Part shown: piece after piece, positions 24,101 to 31,994 of the stretch
Layout of the letters: each line of letters opens with the position of its first letter
Position numbering within the stretch: the stretch's first letter is position 1
From: Bacteroidales bacterium
Lineage (GTDB): Bacteria; Bacteroidota; Bacteroidia; Bacteroidales; ML635J-15
Assembly (NCBI GenBank): GCA_017551515.1
Contig: JAFZLK010000097.1
Coordinates: 1 to 41,102 of the forward strand
Length of the DNA stretch: 41,102 nucleotides
Reading direction: 5' to 3'
Position numbers and translations under genes: made by a program
The notes under the pieces: model-generated
The model's input: the letters and a program-made list of their open reading frames with translations, nothing else
Database searches by the model: none
Told to the model about the DNA's origin: nothing

Positions 24101-24882
24101 CTAGTGGCTCGTTCAACGTAATACAGCCCGAAGCAATTCAGGCAAGCGCAACCGGCAACGATGTTTCGTGCTATGGTGGCAGCGACGGAAAAATAACCGT
24201 AAATGTAAGCGGAGGAACCGAACCTTACAATTTTGCTCTTACTGAGTTCATGTCACAAAGTTCGACTTACAACATACTGGAGAACCTTTCGGCTGGCGAA
24301 CATACCATATACATAACCGATGCAAAAGGTTGTACTGCAAGAGCAAATGCCACTGTCGGCAGTCCCGAAAGAATATCTGTTGAATACCAGATAGTTGATG
24401 TAAGCTGCAAAGAAGCTACCGATGGCGAAATACATATAGCCGCAGAAGGAGGACATCCGCCGTTCTACATTACGACCGACAAGGAAAGCAACAAACCTCT
24501 CGATGAAAACGCCGCAGTTACAGGTCTAGGCTCTGGAATTTACCACTTGGTTGTTTCTGACGAAAGCGGTTGCACCTATTCGCTTAAGAACGTCAGAATA
24601 CCCGACAATCCAAACGATTGCTTACATGTCCCCAATGTATTCACGCCCAATGGAGACGGAATAAACGACTCATGGGAGATATCAAATATAAGCATGTACC
24701 CCGAAGCCAAAATATACGTTTTCAACCGCTGGGGTCAGAAACTTTACGAAGGTGACAGTTCTTCGGAATACTGGAACGGTGAATACAGAGGCAAATTAGT
24801 ACCTGCTGGAACATATTTCTTCGTGGTTTATATCGGTGAAGGCTACAACACATACTCAGGACCTCTATCAATATTGTATTAA
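21103..24882 (+). CDS. Type IX-secreted surface protein (IgGFc-binding N-domain, PKD, SprB repeats, type B C-terminus)
   Basis: 1259 residues. Signal peptide MKRFILLIMLLATSLVYS. Residues ~25-440 resemble an IgGFc-binding N-terminal domain (SSHTAGDSELELSLMVTS; repeated beta segments). A PKD domain follows near 480-540 (NWNFGDGTTYSGNSTSHTFS). Then there are Cys-containing SprB-type repeats, several with an ISCNG- or VSCYGG-like core followed by DG.I.. and GTYSLTVTD-like ends. The C-terminus (VPNVFTPNGDGINDSWEI ... FNRWGQKLYE ... GTYFFVVYIGEG) is the type B sorting domain (CHU_C/gliding type). This predicts export by the type IX secretion system and surface display. A role in adhesion is inferred. 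Confidence 0.9.
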   Translation: MKRFILLIMLLATSLVYSQQQSVTTQGTEFFAVFMQNSSHTAGDSELELSLMVTSKRACSVTVRNPNSTWSNTFSVNANSTYKYVIPTNQQSQCYITSTTSSAVNKGLIITSTDTISLYSSNFASATFDGSLVLPTSALGNEYIIQCYPPVINESEFTITAVEDNTIVDITPSVSISAGTTHTANTTFNVSLNRGQSVFMKSTTTGSNGDLSGTRIVARNCKKIAVFNGDYSTRVPASASEFADHIYEQAFPVTSWGKKFVITNTLQSASSGRTYDRVRITASANNTTIRKNNSQIATINAGETYETQITASEGAAYFETSNPCAVYMYLVSKSYGGSEYGDPSMVWIAPLEQRIKEIVFNTFFPGSSFTGPNRPSTHIVNIVAETSSTGQIRLDGSTISGWSTVTGNTNYSYARKVISHAAHSLTSTGGNGFIAHVYGIGSAVSYAYSVGSLATNLSERMYINGIGSTDANVDGTFCEGQEISFSSEVDYDYDNINWNFGDGTTYSGNSTSHTFSQQGDYTVNMQVTSNGSGCSSFSTAVNFDVSIGHVWETELTTEANYGETITVQGVIFVARNDTTITRLYQSTAGCDSTVINHVIIRTIVNDLIVQICEGETYNENGFSESTTGHYIHTEQLPNGIDSITNLYLTVREVPTVSIVGNNSLCNGSVEIMAGGGTSYHWSTDEDSQEIVITEAGPYTVTVTNEYGCTASAEKPIAREIQINVAYDPILCYGTSTEVVVSAQYGVTPYTGEVTENVHAGQRTYRVTDADGCSAQTSINITEPEELTSAYTRIDAYCNDPYGTISVTPHGGVGQYSILWDDGSTDFTNNSITPGIYHPYTITDGNECTHTDSTKISQEPPITLTITQENVSCNNGHNGSITITNINNGHEPYIYNWNNGQSEATAINLVSGNYMVSVTDDHNCTASATIYISQPEALRINSSVKNASCLGMCDGRIAIEVLGGTPSYTYRWNVGYDMAVLEELCDGTYSLTVTDANGCITSGSFNVIQPEAIQASATGNDVSCYGGSDGKITVNVSGGTEPYNFALTEFMSQSSTYNILENLSAGEHTIYITDAKGCTARANATVGSPERISVEYQIVDVSCKEATDGEIHIAAEGGHPPFYITTDKESNKPLDENAAVTGLGSGIYHLVVSDESGCTYSLKNVRIPDNPNDCLHVPNVFTPNGDGINDSWEISNISMYPEAKIYVFNRWGQKLYEGDSSSEYWNGEYRGKLVPAGTYFFVVYIGEGYNTYSGPLSILY

Positions 24883-24910
24883 TACGACAACAAATTTAAT
24901 TAGATATAAA

Positions 24911-26140
24911 ATGAATAAGAAAGTTATTATTGCATTGCTCGGCATCACGTTGATTTCAACGAACCTCTGGGCACAGGAGAAAGAAGAGAAAGAAGATGAG
25001 GGTTACGTATTCACCAATGTGAAGGAAATTCCTATCACATCGGTAAAAGACCAGAACCGCGCAGGAACCTGCTGGTGCTATTCGGGACTTGGTTTCATCG
25101 AGGCAGAATTGCTCCGCATGGGCAAGGGCGAATACGACTTCTCGGAAATGTTCATTGTATCAAACACTTATATCGACCGCGCAAAGGCAGCCGTCCGCAT
25201 GCACGGTGATGTTTCGTTCTCGCAGGGCGGTTCGTTCTACGATGTAATCTACGGAATGTCGCACTTCGGACTTGTTCCCGAAGAAGAAATGCGTCCAGGT
25301 GTTATGTACGGCGACACTTTGTCAGACCACACCGAACTTTCGGCTGTATCTGATGCAGTTGTAAAGGCTATCGCAAAGGGCGAACAGAAGAGCATGCAGA
25401 AGAACAGCGAAGGTCAGCCACTCTGGCTCGAGGCAATCAAGGCCATCCACGATGTATATCTTGGCAAGTGCCCTGAAAAGTTCACTTACAAAGGAAAAGA
25501 ATACACCCCAATGTCATTCTACCAGTCACTCGGGCTTAACCCAGATGACTATGTATCAATAACATCCTACACTCATCACCCATTCAACGAGAAGTTCGTT
25601 CTCGAAATTCAGGACAACTGGAGATGGTCGCAGTGCTACAACGTAACTATCGACGAACTTATGAGAATTTTTGACAACGCTATCGAAAACGGATACACCG
25701 TTGCTTGGGGTGCCGACGTAAGCGAACAAGGATTCAAGATTGGCACACGCAAAGGATTCTGCGTATTGCCCGAAACCAACGCTGAAGCAGCCAGCATGAA
25801 GGGCAGCGATATGGCACACTGGACAGGCATGAGCGCAAAGCAGATTGTTGACGAAGCCGCAAAGCACCCGACACCACAACGCTGGGTTACCCAGGAAGAA
25901 CGCCAGATTGCATTCGACAACTGGGAGACCACCGACGACCACGGAATGGTTATCTACGGTACTGCAAAAGACCAGACTGGAAACGAATACTACATGGTAA
26001 AGAACAGCTGGGGTGAATACGGCGAATACAAAGGTATGTTCTACGCTAGCAAGGCTTACGTTAGATACAAAACAATGAACATAGTTGTTCACAAGGACGC
26101 TTTGCCAAAGGACATTAAGAAAAACTTAGGCATTAAATAA
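24911..26140 (+). CDS. Secreted bleomycin-hydrolase-like (C1B) cysteine aminopeptidase
   Basis: 409 residues from the ATG at 24911. Signal peptide MNKKVIIALLGITLISTNLWA. Catalytic elements: Gln and Cys in DQNRAGTCWCYS (Cys54), His in TTDDHGMVIYG, Asn in YYMVKNSWGEYG. The short C-terminal tail (PKDIKKNLGIK) resembles the bleomycin hydrolase/PepC tail that lies in the active site. The signal peptide is unlike the cytoplasmic PepC proteins but is typical of Bacteroidota homologues. It is followed by a strong terminator at 26156. Confidence 0.9.
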   Translation: MNKKVIIALLGITLISTNLWAQEKEEKEDEGYVFTNVKEIPITSVKDQNRAGTCWCYSGLGFIEAELLRMGKGEYDFSEMFIVSNTYIDRAKAAVRMHGDVSFSQGGSFYDVIYGMSHFGLVPEEEMRPGVMYGDTLSDHTELSAVSDAVVKAIAKGEQKSMQKNSEGQPLWLEAIKAIHDVYLGKCPEKFTYKGKEYTPMSFYQSLGLNPDDYVSITSYTHHPFNEKFVLEIQDNWRWSQCYNVTIDELMRIFDNAIENGYTVAWGADVSEQGFKIGTRKGFCVLPETNAEAASMKGSDMAHWTGMSAKQIVDEAAKHPTPQRWVTQEERQIAFDNWETTDDHGMVIYGTAKDQTGNEYYMVKNSWGEYGEYKGMFYASKAYVRYKTMNIVVHKDALPKDIKKNLGIK

Positions 26141-26155
26141 TTAAGCACAAAAAAC

Positions 26156-26195
26156 AAAATGGGAAGCGAAGCCATGCGTTTCGCTTTTCCATTTT
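26156..26195 (+). terminator. Intrinsic terminator after C1B peptidase
   Basis: A stem of about 15 bp with one mismatch or bulge (AAAATGGGAAGCGAA paired with TTCGCTTTTCCATTTT) and an 8-9 nt loop, ending in TTTT. It is symmetric enough to work in both directions. Confidence 0.8.
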
Positions 26196-26237
26196 AAACA
26201 TATTAGTTTATAGGCATATTCTTGAAATCCTACACTT

Positions 26238-29200
26238 ATGGAAGAACAAGTCAAGAAAAAGAAAAGCAAGGGAAGAAAAATTTTAAAGGGACTACTGATA
26301 GCATTTGGTAGTCTTATTGCTATTCTTGTGCTACTAGTCGCTTTTTCACCGCTAATACTCGAAACCTACATCAACTCCGAATCAGGCAACAGAAAGGTGA
26401 ACGAAATCGCAAGCGACTACCTTAACGCAAAATTCGACTTGGGAAAAATAAACATCAAGGTTTGGAAAAACATGCCTAATGTCGAGCTTGAACTCATCAA
26501 CAGCGAGATAATCTCGAAAGCAATAAAGGATGACCTTACTGACACTCTCTTAAAATTTGACACACTCAGGCTTTCGGTCAACATAATGGAATTCCTGAAA
26601 AACGACAGCATAATCATCAACGAAGCCTACCTCTCCCACCCTGTAGCCAATGTCTATACTACAGCCGACGGCAAAGCCAACTGGGAAATCTACGAATCGG
26701 ACACCACTCCCGACGAAGACACATCATCGTTCGACTACAAAATTCGCGTAAAACGACTGTTTGTCGAAAACCTGCACGCAAACTACTACGACGGAGAATC
26801 GAACATGCGAGCATCGCTCGACTCCACCGACATCGAAATGACTGGCGACATGGACGCACAAGTCATGAACTTTATCACAAAACTGAAAATCAACGCCGCA
26901 TACGACGACGGATCATCATATATTTTTGCAAAAATTCTCCCATCCGAAATCGACCTTAACGGAAACATGGAAAAGGGAGAATACAAACTGTCAACCACTT
27001 TCGGGCAGATTGCCGCACAATTCAGCGACAGCACTTCATGCACCAACATGGTTGTCGATTCGATAGGAATAGGTGCACTGGCAATACTAACCGACAGCAC
27101 CTACGACCTCGAGACAAAACTAAATCTGCTTCTTTCGGAATACAACGACTCTACGCTGACATTCAACGACATACCTTTAGGCATTGAGCTGAAGGGCAAA
27201 ACAAACGCCGACATCGACGAATTCGACATCGACACATTAAAAATTGAAAGCACAGACATTTTTGTAGGCGCATCGGGATGGGCGGAGAACATGGAAGACT
27301 CGTCGTGGAACACCGACCTGTCGCTAGCCCTCGACATTCCCCACCTCGACAACGTATTGGAAATGATTCCGCCTAACCTTGTATCAGAATTGAAAAAATA
27401 CAAGATTTCCGGCTCTGTCAACTTCAACGGAACCGCAAAAGGTACATACAAGGACGACATCTACCCCAATATAGATGCCAACATTGCACTTAACGACATT
27501 AGAGCCGTAGTTCTTGAACAGAATGCAGTGGTAAAGTTGGACATGGAATCAGACCTGAAATATTCATCTGAAAAACAAAGCGACTCATACATAGACGTCA
27601 AGCAACTTAACGCAAGAGTTGGCGAAACCTATTTCAACCTCAAGGGCAAAGCCAGCAACATACTTGGCGACCCGTACATAAATGCAAAACTGAAATGCAA
27701 TCTGAACCTCGACTATATTTCGAATCTTTTCCCAATCGAGGATATTGTATATAAAGGACAACTCTCGTCCGACATCGAAGCAAGATTCTCACTTGCCAAC
27801 CTGATGAAGATGAACATGCCCAAAATATACATGCTCGGCAACATCAACATCGAAAAAATAATGCTGAGAGTTCCTTCTCAGAAGTTCTATGTTTTCGGAC
27901 AGAACGCGACTGCCGACCTTGGCATAAACTCGATGAAATCACGCCGTTCGGACAGAATACAACTCAGCAGTGCACGCGTAAAAGTTGATACGGTAAGAGT
28001 TTTCTCGCCACGCACAATCGAAGCAAGAGTTTCAAAACTAAACATTTACGCCAATGTTGAAGAACCGATAAACGATGTTCCGCACCTGATTGTCGCTGGA
28101 AGTTTGAGAGGAATGCAGGCGATTGTAGCCGACACAATGTTCGTTTCTGGAAAAACAGGACGAATCTCGATGGCAATCCGTCCCGACACCACTGACAATC
28201 TGATTCCAGCCCTACGCGCATCGCTCGGTCTGGACTCCATCGTTTACTACGAGCCAACCGCCGGAGCCTTCCTCGATTCGACACGCATAGTTCTTAACGG
28301 TTTGCCAAGAGTAAGAAAATATAAACGAGTAAACGGAGAACGTGTTGAAATCGACCAATCGACAAGGACTTCAATCAATATCGACTCGCTCATAAGCCTG
28401 TGTACAGGAATTGAAGATGCCGAAAGCGCACTGCGACGTTTCCGTTTCGATGGAAAGATATACGCAAAGGCTGTCAGATACATGACGCCCTATCTTGACC
28501 TGAAGATGGGCACACGAAGACTAGATGTAACATTTACCGACGACACTCTGCACCTTAACAACTTGATGCTACGAATGGGGCGCTCGTTGCTGAGAATCGA
28601 CGGAAGAGTGGATAACATGCGGCGTGCATTCCTGCGCGGACGCACCCTGAGTGCCGACTTGAATGTCAAATCAAGAAATCTTGACATTAATGAAATCCTT
28701 TATGCAAACTACATAGGCGAGCAAAAGAAAAAAGAGGATGACGAAGCCAAAATGGCTGCCAAAGAAAAAATGGAACAATACAAAGGCGGCATGAGAAGCA
28801 CGACGCAACAACGTCCTGCCGTTAGCGATTCGGTAAGAGCGCACATTGCCGACTCTATCAGGAAAGCATATAGCAAAAAAGACCTCAGCGAAATCTACAA
28901 CGATAGAATGGGTCGTATGAAAGCCTTGATAGAAAAGGCCCACAGCGAGGAACTTGCCAACAAGGACGATGTGGAAATACAAGACACCACCGAACCCGAA
29001 TACGACACAGTGCCAATGACGCTTATTGAAGTTCCCGTAAACCTAAACGGCAAATTAAGCCTGAAACTCGACACGGTAAAGTTTGCCGGACTTAAGATGA
29101 ACGACCTCAACGGCGACATTACCATACAAAACAGCACTTTGTCAATCAAGGACATGAAGACCACCAGCAATGTCGGCGACTTGAAACTCAACGCAATATA

Positions 29201-29933
29201 CACTTGCAATAACCCCGACACCGCCAAAGCCGGTCTCGACCTCATAGGAACCAACATAACGGTGGAGGATTTGCTCACGGCCTTCCCGATGATCGACTCG
29301 ATACTGCCAATGCTTAGTTCGTTCGAAGGCAAACTCGACTGCGAGTTGTCGGCAATAACCGACCTCGACAGGGAAATGGAACCAGTTCTGCCAACTTTGC
29401 AAACCGCTTGCCATATCAACGGCAAGAACCTTGTACTACTCGATGGCGAAACATTCACAACCGTTGCCAAGTACTTGATGTTCAAAAAGAAGACAAAGAA
29501 CGTAATAGATAACATGTCGGTTGAATTTACAATCGACAAAAACATTCTCAGCGTATATCCGTTCACGCTGTCGATGGACAAGTACAAGGTTGCAGTAAGT
29601 GGAAAGATGGATTTCGACTTCAAGTATTTCTTCCATATTTCGGTGCTTGAGCCAAAGAGTTTACCGAATTTAGGTATCAACGTACAGACAAAGGAACCAA
29701 AGAAAAACAAGAAAGATAAAGGCAAAGACGACGAAGAAGAAGGCGAACTTGCAGAGGAAACCGACGACTTCCAGTTCCGTCTTGTAAAACCTTTGTACAA
29801 GGACGAAAAATCTATTGCTCAGTCGATTAACCTCGTCAACAAGTCGGGGTTTGGCAGAATATCACTGCAACAGAACCTCCGCAAGACAATACAGAATATC
29901 ATTGAAAACTACGAAGAAAACAAGGAACAATAA
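26238..29933 (+). CDS. AsmA-family large envelope protein
   Basis: 1231 residues. A short basic N-terminus (KKKSKGRKILK) is followed by one membrane helix (GLLIAFGSLIAILVLLVAF) and a large extracytoplasmic beta-rich region. Segments such as FDLGKINIKVWKNMPNVELELIN near the start and the repeated beta-groove pattern with LNLDYISNLFPI and SFEGKLDCELSAITDLDREM near the end fit the AsmA/TamB-like superfamily of Bacteroidota. These proteins are implicated in lipid transport between membranes or in outer-membrane assembly. A charged Lys/Glu-rich insert (about 830-930) interrupts the beta region. The last 40 codons have a decayed copy at 30277-30407. Confidence 0.8.
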   Translation: MEEQVKKKKSKGRKILKGLLIAFGSLIAILVLLVAFSPLILETYINSESGNRKVNEIASDYLNAKFDLGKINIKVWKNMPNVELELINSEIISKAIKDDLTDTLLKFDTLRLSVNIMEFLKNDSIIINEAYLSHPVANVYTTADGKANWEIYESDTTPDEDTSSFDYKIRVKRLFVENLHANYYDGESNMRASLDSTDIEMTGDMDAQVMNFITKLKINAAYDDGSSYIFAKILPSEIDLNGNMEKGEYKLSTTFGQIAAQFSDSTSCTNMVVDSIGIGALAILTDSTYDLETKLNLLLSEYNDSTLTFNDIPLGIELKGKTNADIDEFDIDTLKIESTDIFVGASGWAENMEDSSWNTDLSLALDIPHLDNVLEMIPPNLVSELKKYKISGSVNFNGTAKGTYKDDIYPNIDANIALNDIRAVVLEQNAVVKLDMESDLKYSSEKQSDSYIDVKQLNARVGETYFNLKGKASNILGDPYINAKLKCNLNLDYISNLFPIEDIVYKGQLSSDIEARFSLANLMKMNMPKIYMLGNINIEKIMLRVPSQKFYVFGQNATADLGINSMKSRRSDRIQLSSARVKVDTVRVFSPRTIEARVSKLNIYANVEEPINDVPHLIVAGSLRGMQAIVADTMFVSGKTGRISMAIRPDTTDNLIPALRASLGLDSIVYYEPTAGAFLDSTRIVLNGLPRVRKYKRVNGERVEIDQSTRTSINIDSLISLCTGIEDAESALRRFRFDGKIYAKAVRYMTPYLDLKMGTRRLDVTFTDDTLHLNNLMLRMGRSLLRIDGRVDNMRRAFLRGRTLSADLNVKSRNLDINEILYANYIGEQKKKEDDEAKMAAKEKMEQYKGGMRSTTQQRPAVSDSVRAHIADSIRKAYSKKDLSEIYNDRMGRMKALIEKAHSEELANKDDVEIQDTTEPEYDTVPMTLIEVPVNLNGKLSLKLDTVKFAGLKMNDLNGDITIQNSTLSIKDMKTTSNVGDLKLNAIYTCNNPDTAKAGLDLIGTNITVEDLLTAFPMIDSILPMLSSFEGKLDCELSAITDLDREMEPVLPTLQTACHINGKNLVLLDGETFTTVAKYLMFKKKTKNVIDNMSVEFTIDKNILSVYPFTLSMDKYKVAVSGKMDFDFKYFFHISVLEPKSLPNLGINVQTKEPKKNKKDKGKDDEEEGELAEETDDFQFRLVKPLYKDEKSIAQSINLVNKSGFGRISLQQNLRKTIQNIIENYEENKEQ

Positions 29934-29948
29934 AATAAACATTCGACC

Positions 29949-30254
29949 ATGGAAACGGTATTTTCAATAATAATGGCAGCAATTGGTGTATCACTGTTGC
30001 TATATGCTGGAATTGCGTATTTGTCTGGCGACCCGATTATTATGTTTCAAGGTGTGTATTCGTTTCCGAAGGGCAAAAAGGCAAAAAAGGAATATATCCG
30101 CAAAAAGTTTGTAAAAATTATCCTGCTGATTGCACTTTCGTTTTTGGCGAGTGCGCTTGTCGGTTTGACGCAAATTTATTGGCTTGCCGTGATAGTTCTT
30201 GTCATGGGCATAGTTCTTACCATAATAATCGGCAAAAAGATAATGAAGAGCTAA
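29949..30254 (+). CDS. Small membrane protein, DUF3784-like
   Basis: 101 residues with three predicted membrane segments (TVFSIIMAAIGVSLLLYAG; IILLIALSFLASALVGL; LAVIVLVMGIVLTIII), separated by a basic loop (PKGKKAKKEYIRKK). This size and pattern resemble DUF3784-type membrane proteins; function unknown. It lies 15 bp after AsmA on the same strand and is likely co-transcribed. Confidence 0.6.
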   Translation: METVFSIIMAAIGVSLLLYAGIAYLSGDPIIMFQGVYSFPKGKKAKKEYIRKKFVKIILLIALSFLASALVGLTQIYWLAVIVLVMGIVLTIIIGKKIMKS

Positions 30255-30276
30255 GCATTTTCCTAATCCGTATTGT

Positions 30277-30407
30277 AAAATATCTCTACATATACGAAAA
30301 ATCTATCGCACAGTCGATTAGTCATATCAATAAGCTTTGTCAGGGCAGAATTTCACTTTAACATAATATCCGCAAAACAACACAGAACAAAATAGAATAC
30401 TACAAAG
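30277..30407 (+). pseudogene. Decayed copy of the AsmA 3' end
   Basis: The reading frame near 30291 gives YEKSIAQSISHINKLCQGRISL followed by a stop, matching DEKSIAQSINLVNKSGFGRISL at the end of AsmA (29805 onward). DNA similarity continues past the stop to about 30407 (for example ATCCGCAAAACAACACAGAAC against CTCCGCAAGACAATACAGAAT). Roughly three quarters of bases are shared. This remnant lies after the small membrane gene, so a tandem or second AsmA copy was once present and has been deleted except for its end. Confidence 0.75.
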
Positions 30408-30453
30408 TCCACCCAGCATTTCTTTACAAAGAATCTTACAAAAATCTGTAACC

Positions 30454-30495
30454 TGCGACAAGTTTTGGCGCAAGTGCATACGACATTTGTTGTCG
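30454..30495 (+). promoter_or_regulatory. TGCGnCAA dyad operator-like sites upstream of FtsZ-like gene
   Basis: Two dyads: TGCGACAA-GTT-TTGGCGCA (30454-30472) and CGACA-TTTGT-TGTCG (30481-30495), the latter within CATACGACATTTGTTGTCGCA. The first differs at one base from 40151-40169; the second resembles 36268-36288. They end 21 bp before the ATG at 30517, in a promoter-proximal position. Confidence 0.6.
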
Positions 30496-30516
30496 CAGAA
30501 TGATAAATTTTCAGTT

Positions 30517-31179
30517 ATGAAAAAGGTAAAGATTATAGGCGTAGGTTGTGGCGGTGGCAACATTGTCAACCATTTGAGCGAAAGCAAACTCAATGATGTT
30601 TCGCTGGCGGTTTGCGACTTGGACGCATCGGTTGTTGAACGCACAAAGGCAGGCACTGCATTGCAGTTAGGCACTGACGGTTTAGGAACGGGTAGCAATC
30701 CCGACATTGGACGTGCAGAAGCCGAAAGAAAAATTGCTGATATTCGCGCACTGTTGAGCGACAAACCGCAGATGGCATTTGTGGTTTCGTGTTTTGGCGG
30801 AGGATGCGGGACTGGTGTTGCGCCCGTGATTGCCCGTGAGTCGAAAAGTATGGGGATAACGACCATCGGCATTGCCACTCTGCCGTTTGAATTTGAAGGG
30901 AACCTTAGATACGAATGTGCGCTCGATGGCATTCGCGAAATGGCGAAGAATACCGATGCCATGTTTCTTCTCAACAACCAGTATGTTTTTCGCCAGCATT
31001 GGGAATTGCCGATGAATGAAGCATTTACAAAAGCAGATGAACTGATGGGTAATGTAATCAAATGCATCGCGAGTTTCACCGAGACACCAGAAAGACCAAA
31101 GAAAAAAATGAGATTAAGGGATGTATGGAGGAGAATTGTGAGAAGAAATACCCAAAGAGGCATCGGGATAGATTCATAA
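30517..31179 (+). CDS. Truncated FtsZ/tubulin-like GTPase
   Basis: 220 residues from the ATG at 30517; the 10 upstream codons of the open frame are not needed. The N-terminal GTPase half of FtsZ is clear: KIIGVGCGGGNIVNHL, then CFGGGCGTGVAPVIARESKSMGITTIGIATLPFEFEG (compare FtsZ GGGTGTGAAPVIA, with Cys for Thr). After MGNVIKCIASFTETPER the sequence turns into a short basic tail (RPKKKMRLRDVWRRIVRRN). The T7 synergy loop (NxDxxD) and the whole C-terminal domain of FtsZ are missing. It could bind GTP but not activate hydrolysis in a polymer in the usual way. This is not the cell-division FtsZ (too short, wrong context). Confidence 0.8.
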   Translation: MKKVKIIGVGCGGGNIVNHLSESKLNDVSLAVCDLDASVVERTKAGTALQLGTDGLGTGSNPDIGRAEAERKIADIRALLSDKPQMAFVVSCFGGGCGTGVAPVIARESKSMGITTIGIATLPFEFEGNLRYECALDGIREMAKNTDAMFLLNNQYVFRQHWELPMNEAFTKADELMGNVIKCIASFTETPERPKKKMRLRDVWRRIVRRNTQRGIGIDS

Positions 31180-31201
31180 AAATATTGGAGTACGTCATTA
31201 T

Positions 31202-31232
31202 TTGGCGCACCCCAATTTTAGTTTTGCGTCAA
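31202..31232 (+). promoter_or_regulatory. TGCGnCAA half-sites upstream of small ATPase gene
   Basis: TTGGCGCA (31202-31209) and TGCGTCAA (31225-31232) are half-sites of the same type as those at 30454, but in everted order 15 bp apart. They end 15 bp before the ATG at 31248. Confidence 0.4.
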
Positions 31233-31247
31233 AATAACAAATACAAT

Positions 31248-31799
31248 ATGGTAACACAAGAGTTTATAACGCAGCACATCAAGAAAGGACAAATATCTAT
31301 TATTGCAGGTCGTCCTTCAACAGGAAAAACATCACTTGCAATTTCAATTTGCATTAATCTTGCCCAAAACGGAGAAAAAACATTGTTCGTTTCTCTCGAG
31401 TTAAGTGCGGAACAAATAAAAGAGCGATTCTTCAATAACGACAAAATCAAGGATTTAGAAAAATGTATAAAAATAGATGACACAAGAGATATGTCAACAA
31501 AGAGAGATATATCAATAAATTATCTCCGTTCAGAAATTGAATCGACAAAAGCAAACTATGTGATAATTGATTACATTCAATTAATGTCATCGGACAAAAA
31601 TGAATTAAAGAAAATATTCACCGAACTTACCCGTATAGCATCAGACAATAATGTTTCAATACTTTTGTTAAGCCAATTAAGCAGACATGTCGAAGAAACG
31701 AACCCCCCAACGCTCAAAGACCTATTATTCCTTCAAGAATGTAATTTTGAAGGTATTGACGTTGTCTTTATAAATCAATACGATAAAAGTGGTTTGTAG
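31248..31799 (+). CDS. Small RecA/DnaB-helicase-like ATPase
   Basis: 183 residues from the ATG at 31248; the longer frame upstream overlaps the FtsZ-like gene. Walker A is GRPSTGKTS (21-29), followed by LFVSLELSAEQI, the Walker B-type YVIIDYIQLMSSD, and ILLLSQLSRHVEE. This is the C-terminal ATPase core of replicative DnaB-type helicases (the LELS and SQLSR motifs) without the N-terminal primase-binding domain. It ends ...FINQYDKSGL, so it lacks the usual C-terminal arm. It is half the size of full DnaB and unlikely to be the replicative helicase. It may be a phage- or plasmid-derived accessory ATPase. Confidence 0.7.
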   Translation: MVTQEFITQHIKKGQISIIAGRPSTGKTSLAISICINLAQNGEKTLFVSLELSAEQIKERFFNNDKIKDLEKCIKIDDTRDMSTKRDISINYLRSEIESTKANYVIIDYIQLMSSDKNELKKIFTELTRIASDNNVSILLLSQLSRHVEETNPPTLKDLLFLQECNFEGIDVVFINQYDKSGL

Positions 31800-31830
31800 T
31801 TTCTTAACGCTAGCCAGCCGCCTCTTGTCG

Positions 31831-31905
31831 CACACTGCGGTGTGTTGTGGCACACTGAGCTTGTCAAAGTGAGCGATAGTCGAAATAGGCTTGTCGAAGT
31901 GAGCG
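31831..31905. repeat. Short palindrome and AGCTTGTCRAAGTGAGCG direct repeats
   Basis: CACAC-TGCG-GTGTG (31831-31844) is a perfect small palindrome. Two direct copies of a phrase like GCTTGTCRAAGTGAGCG follow (31858-31875 and 31888-31905). No gene is seen between 31800 and 31994. Confidence 0.5.
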
Positions 31906-31994
31906 GAATCGGGAAATATTTTGAAAAAACATCTATCAACCGAAAAACATTCAGTATTAATTTGTAAATTTGAAGCACTAAAAAACATAAGATT

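Noticed and set aside
28895..29800. 301-codon ORF on the minus strand inside AsmA
   Set aside because: A shadow of the AsmA gene; Ser-rich translation and no family features. AsmA is clearly coding on the plus strand.
30327..31163. 278-codon ORF on the minus strand over the FtsZ-like gene
   Set aside because: Shadow of a clear FtsZ-type frame on the plus strand; no recognisable features.
30517..31179. Cell-division FtsZ
   Set aside because: Too short, lacks the synergy loop and C-terminal domain, and lies outside a division gene cluster.
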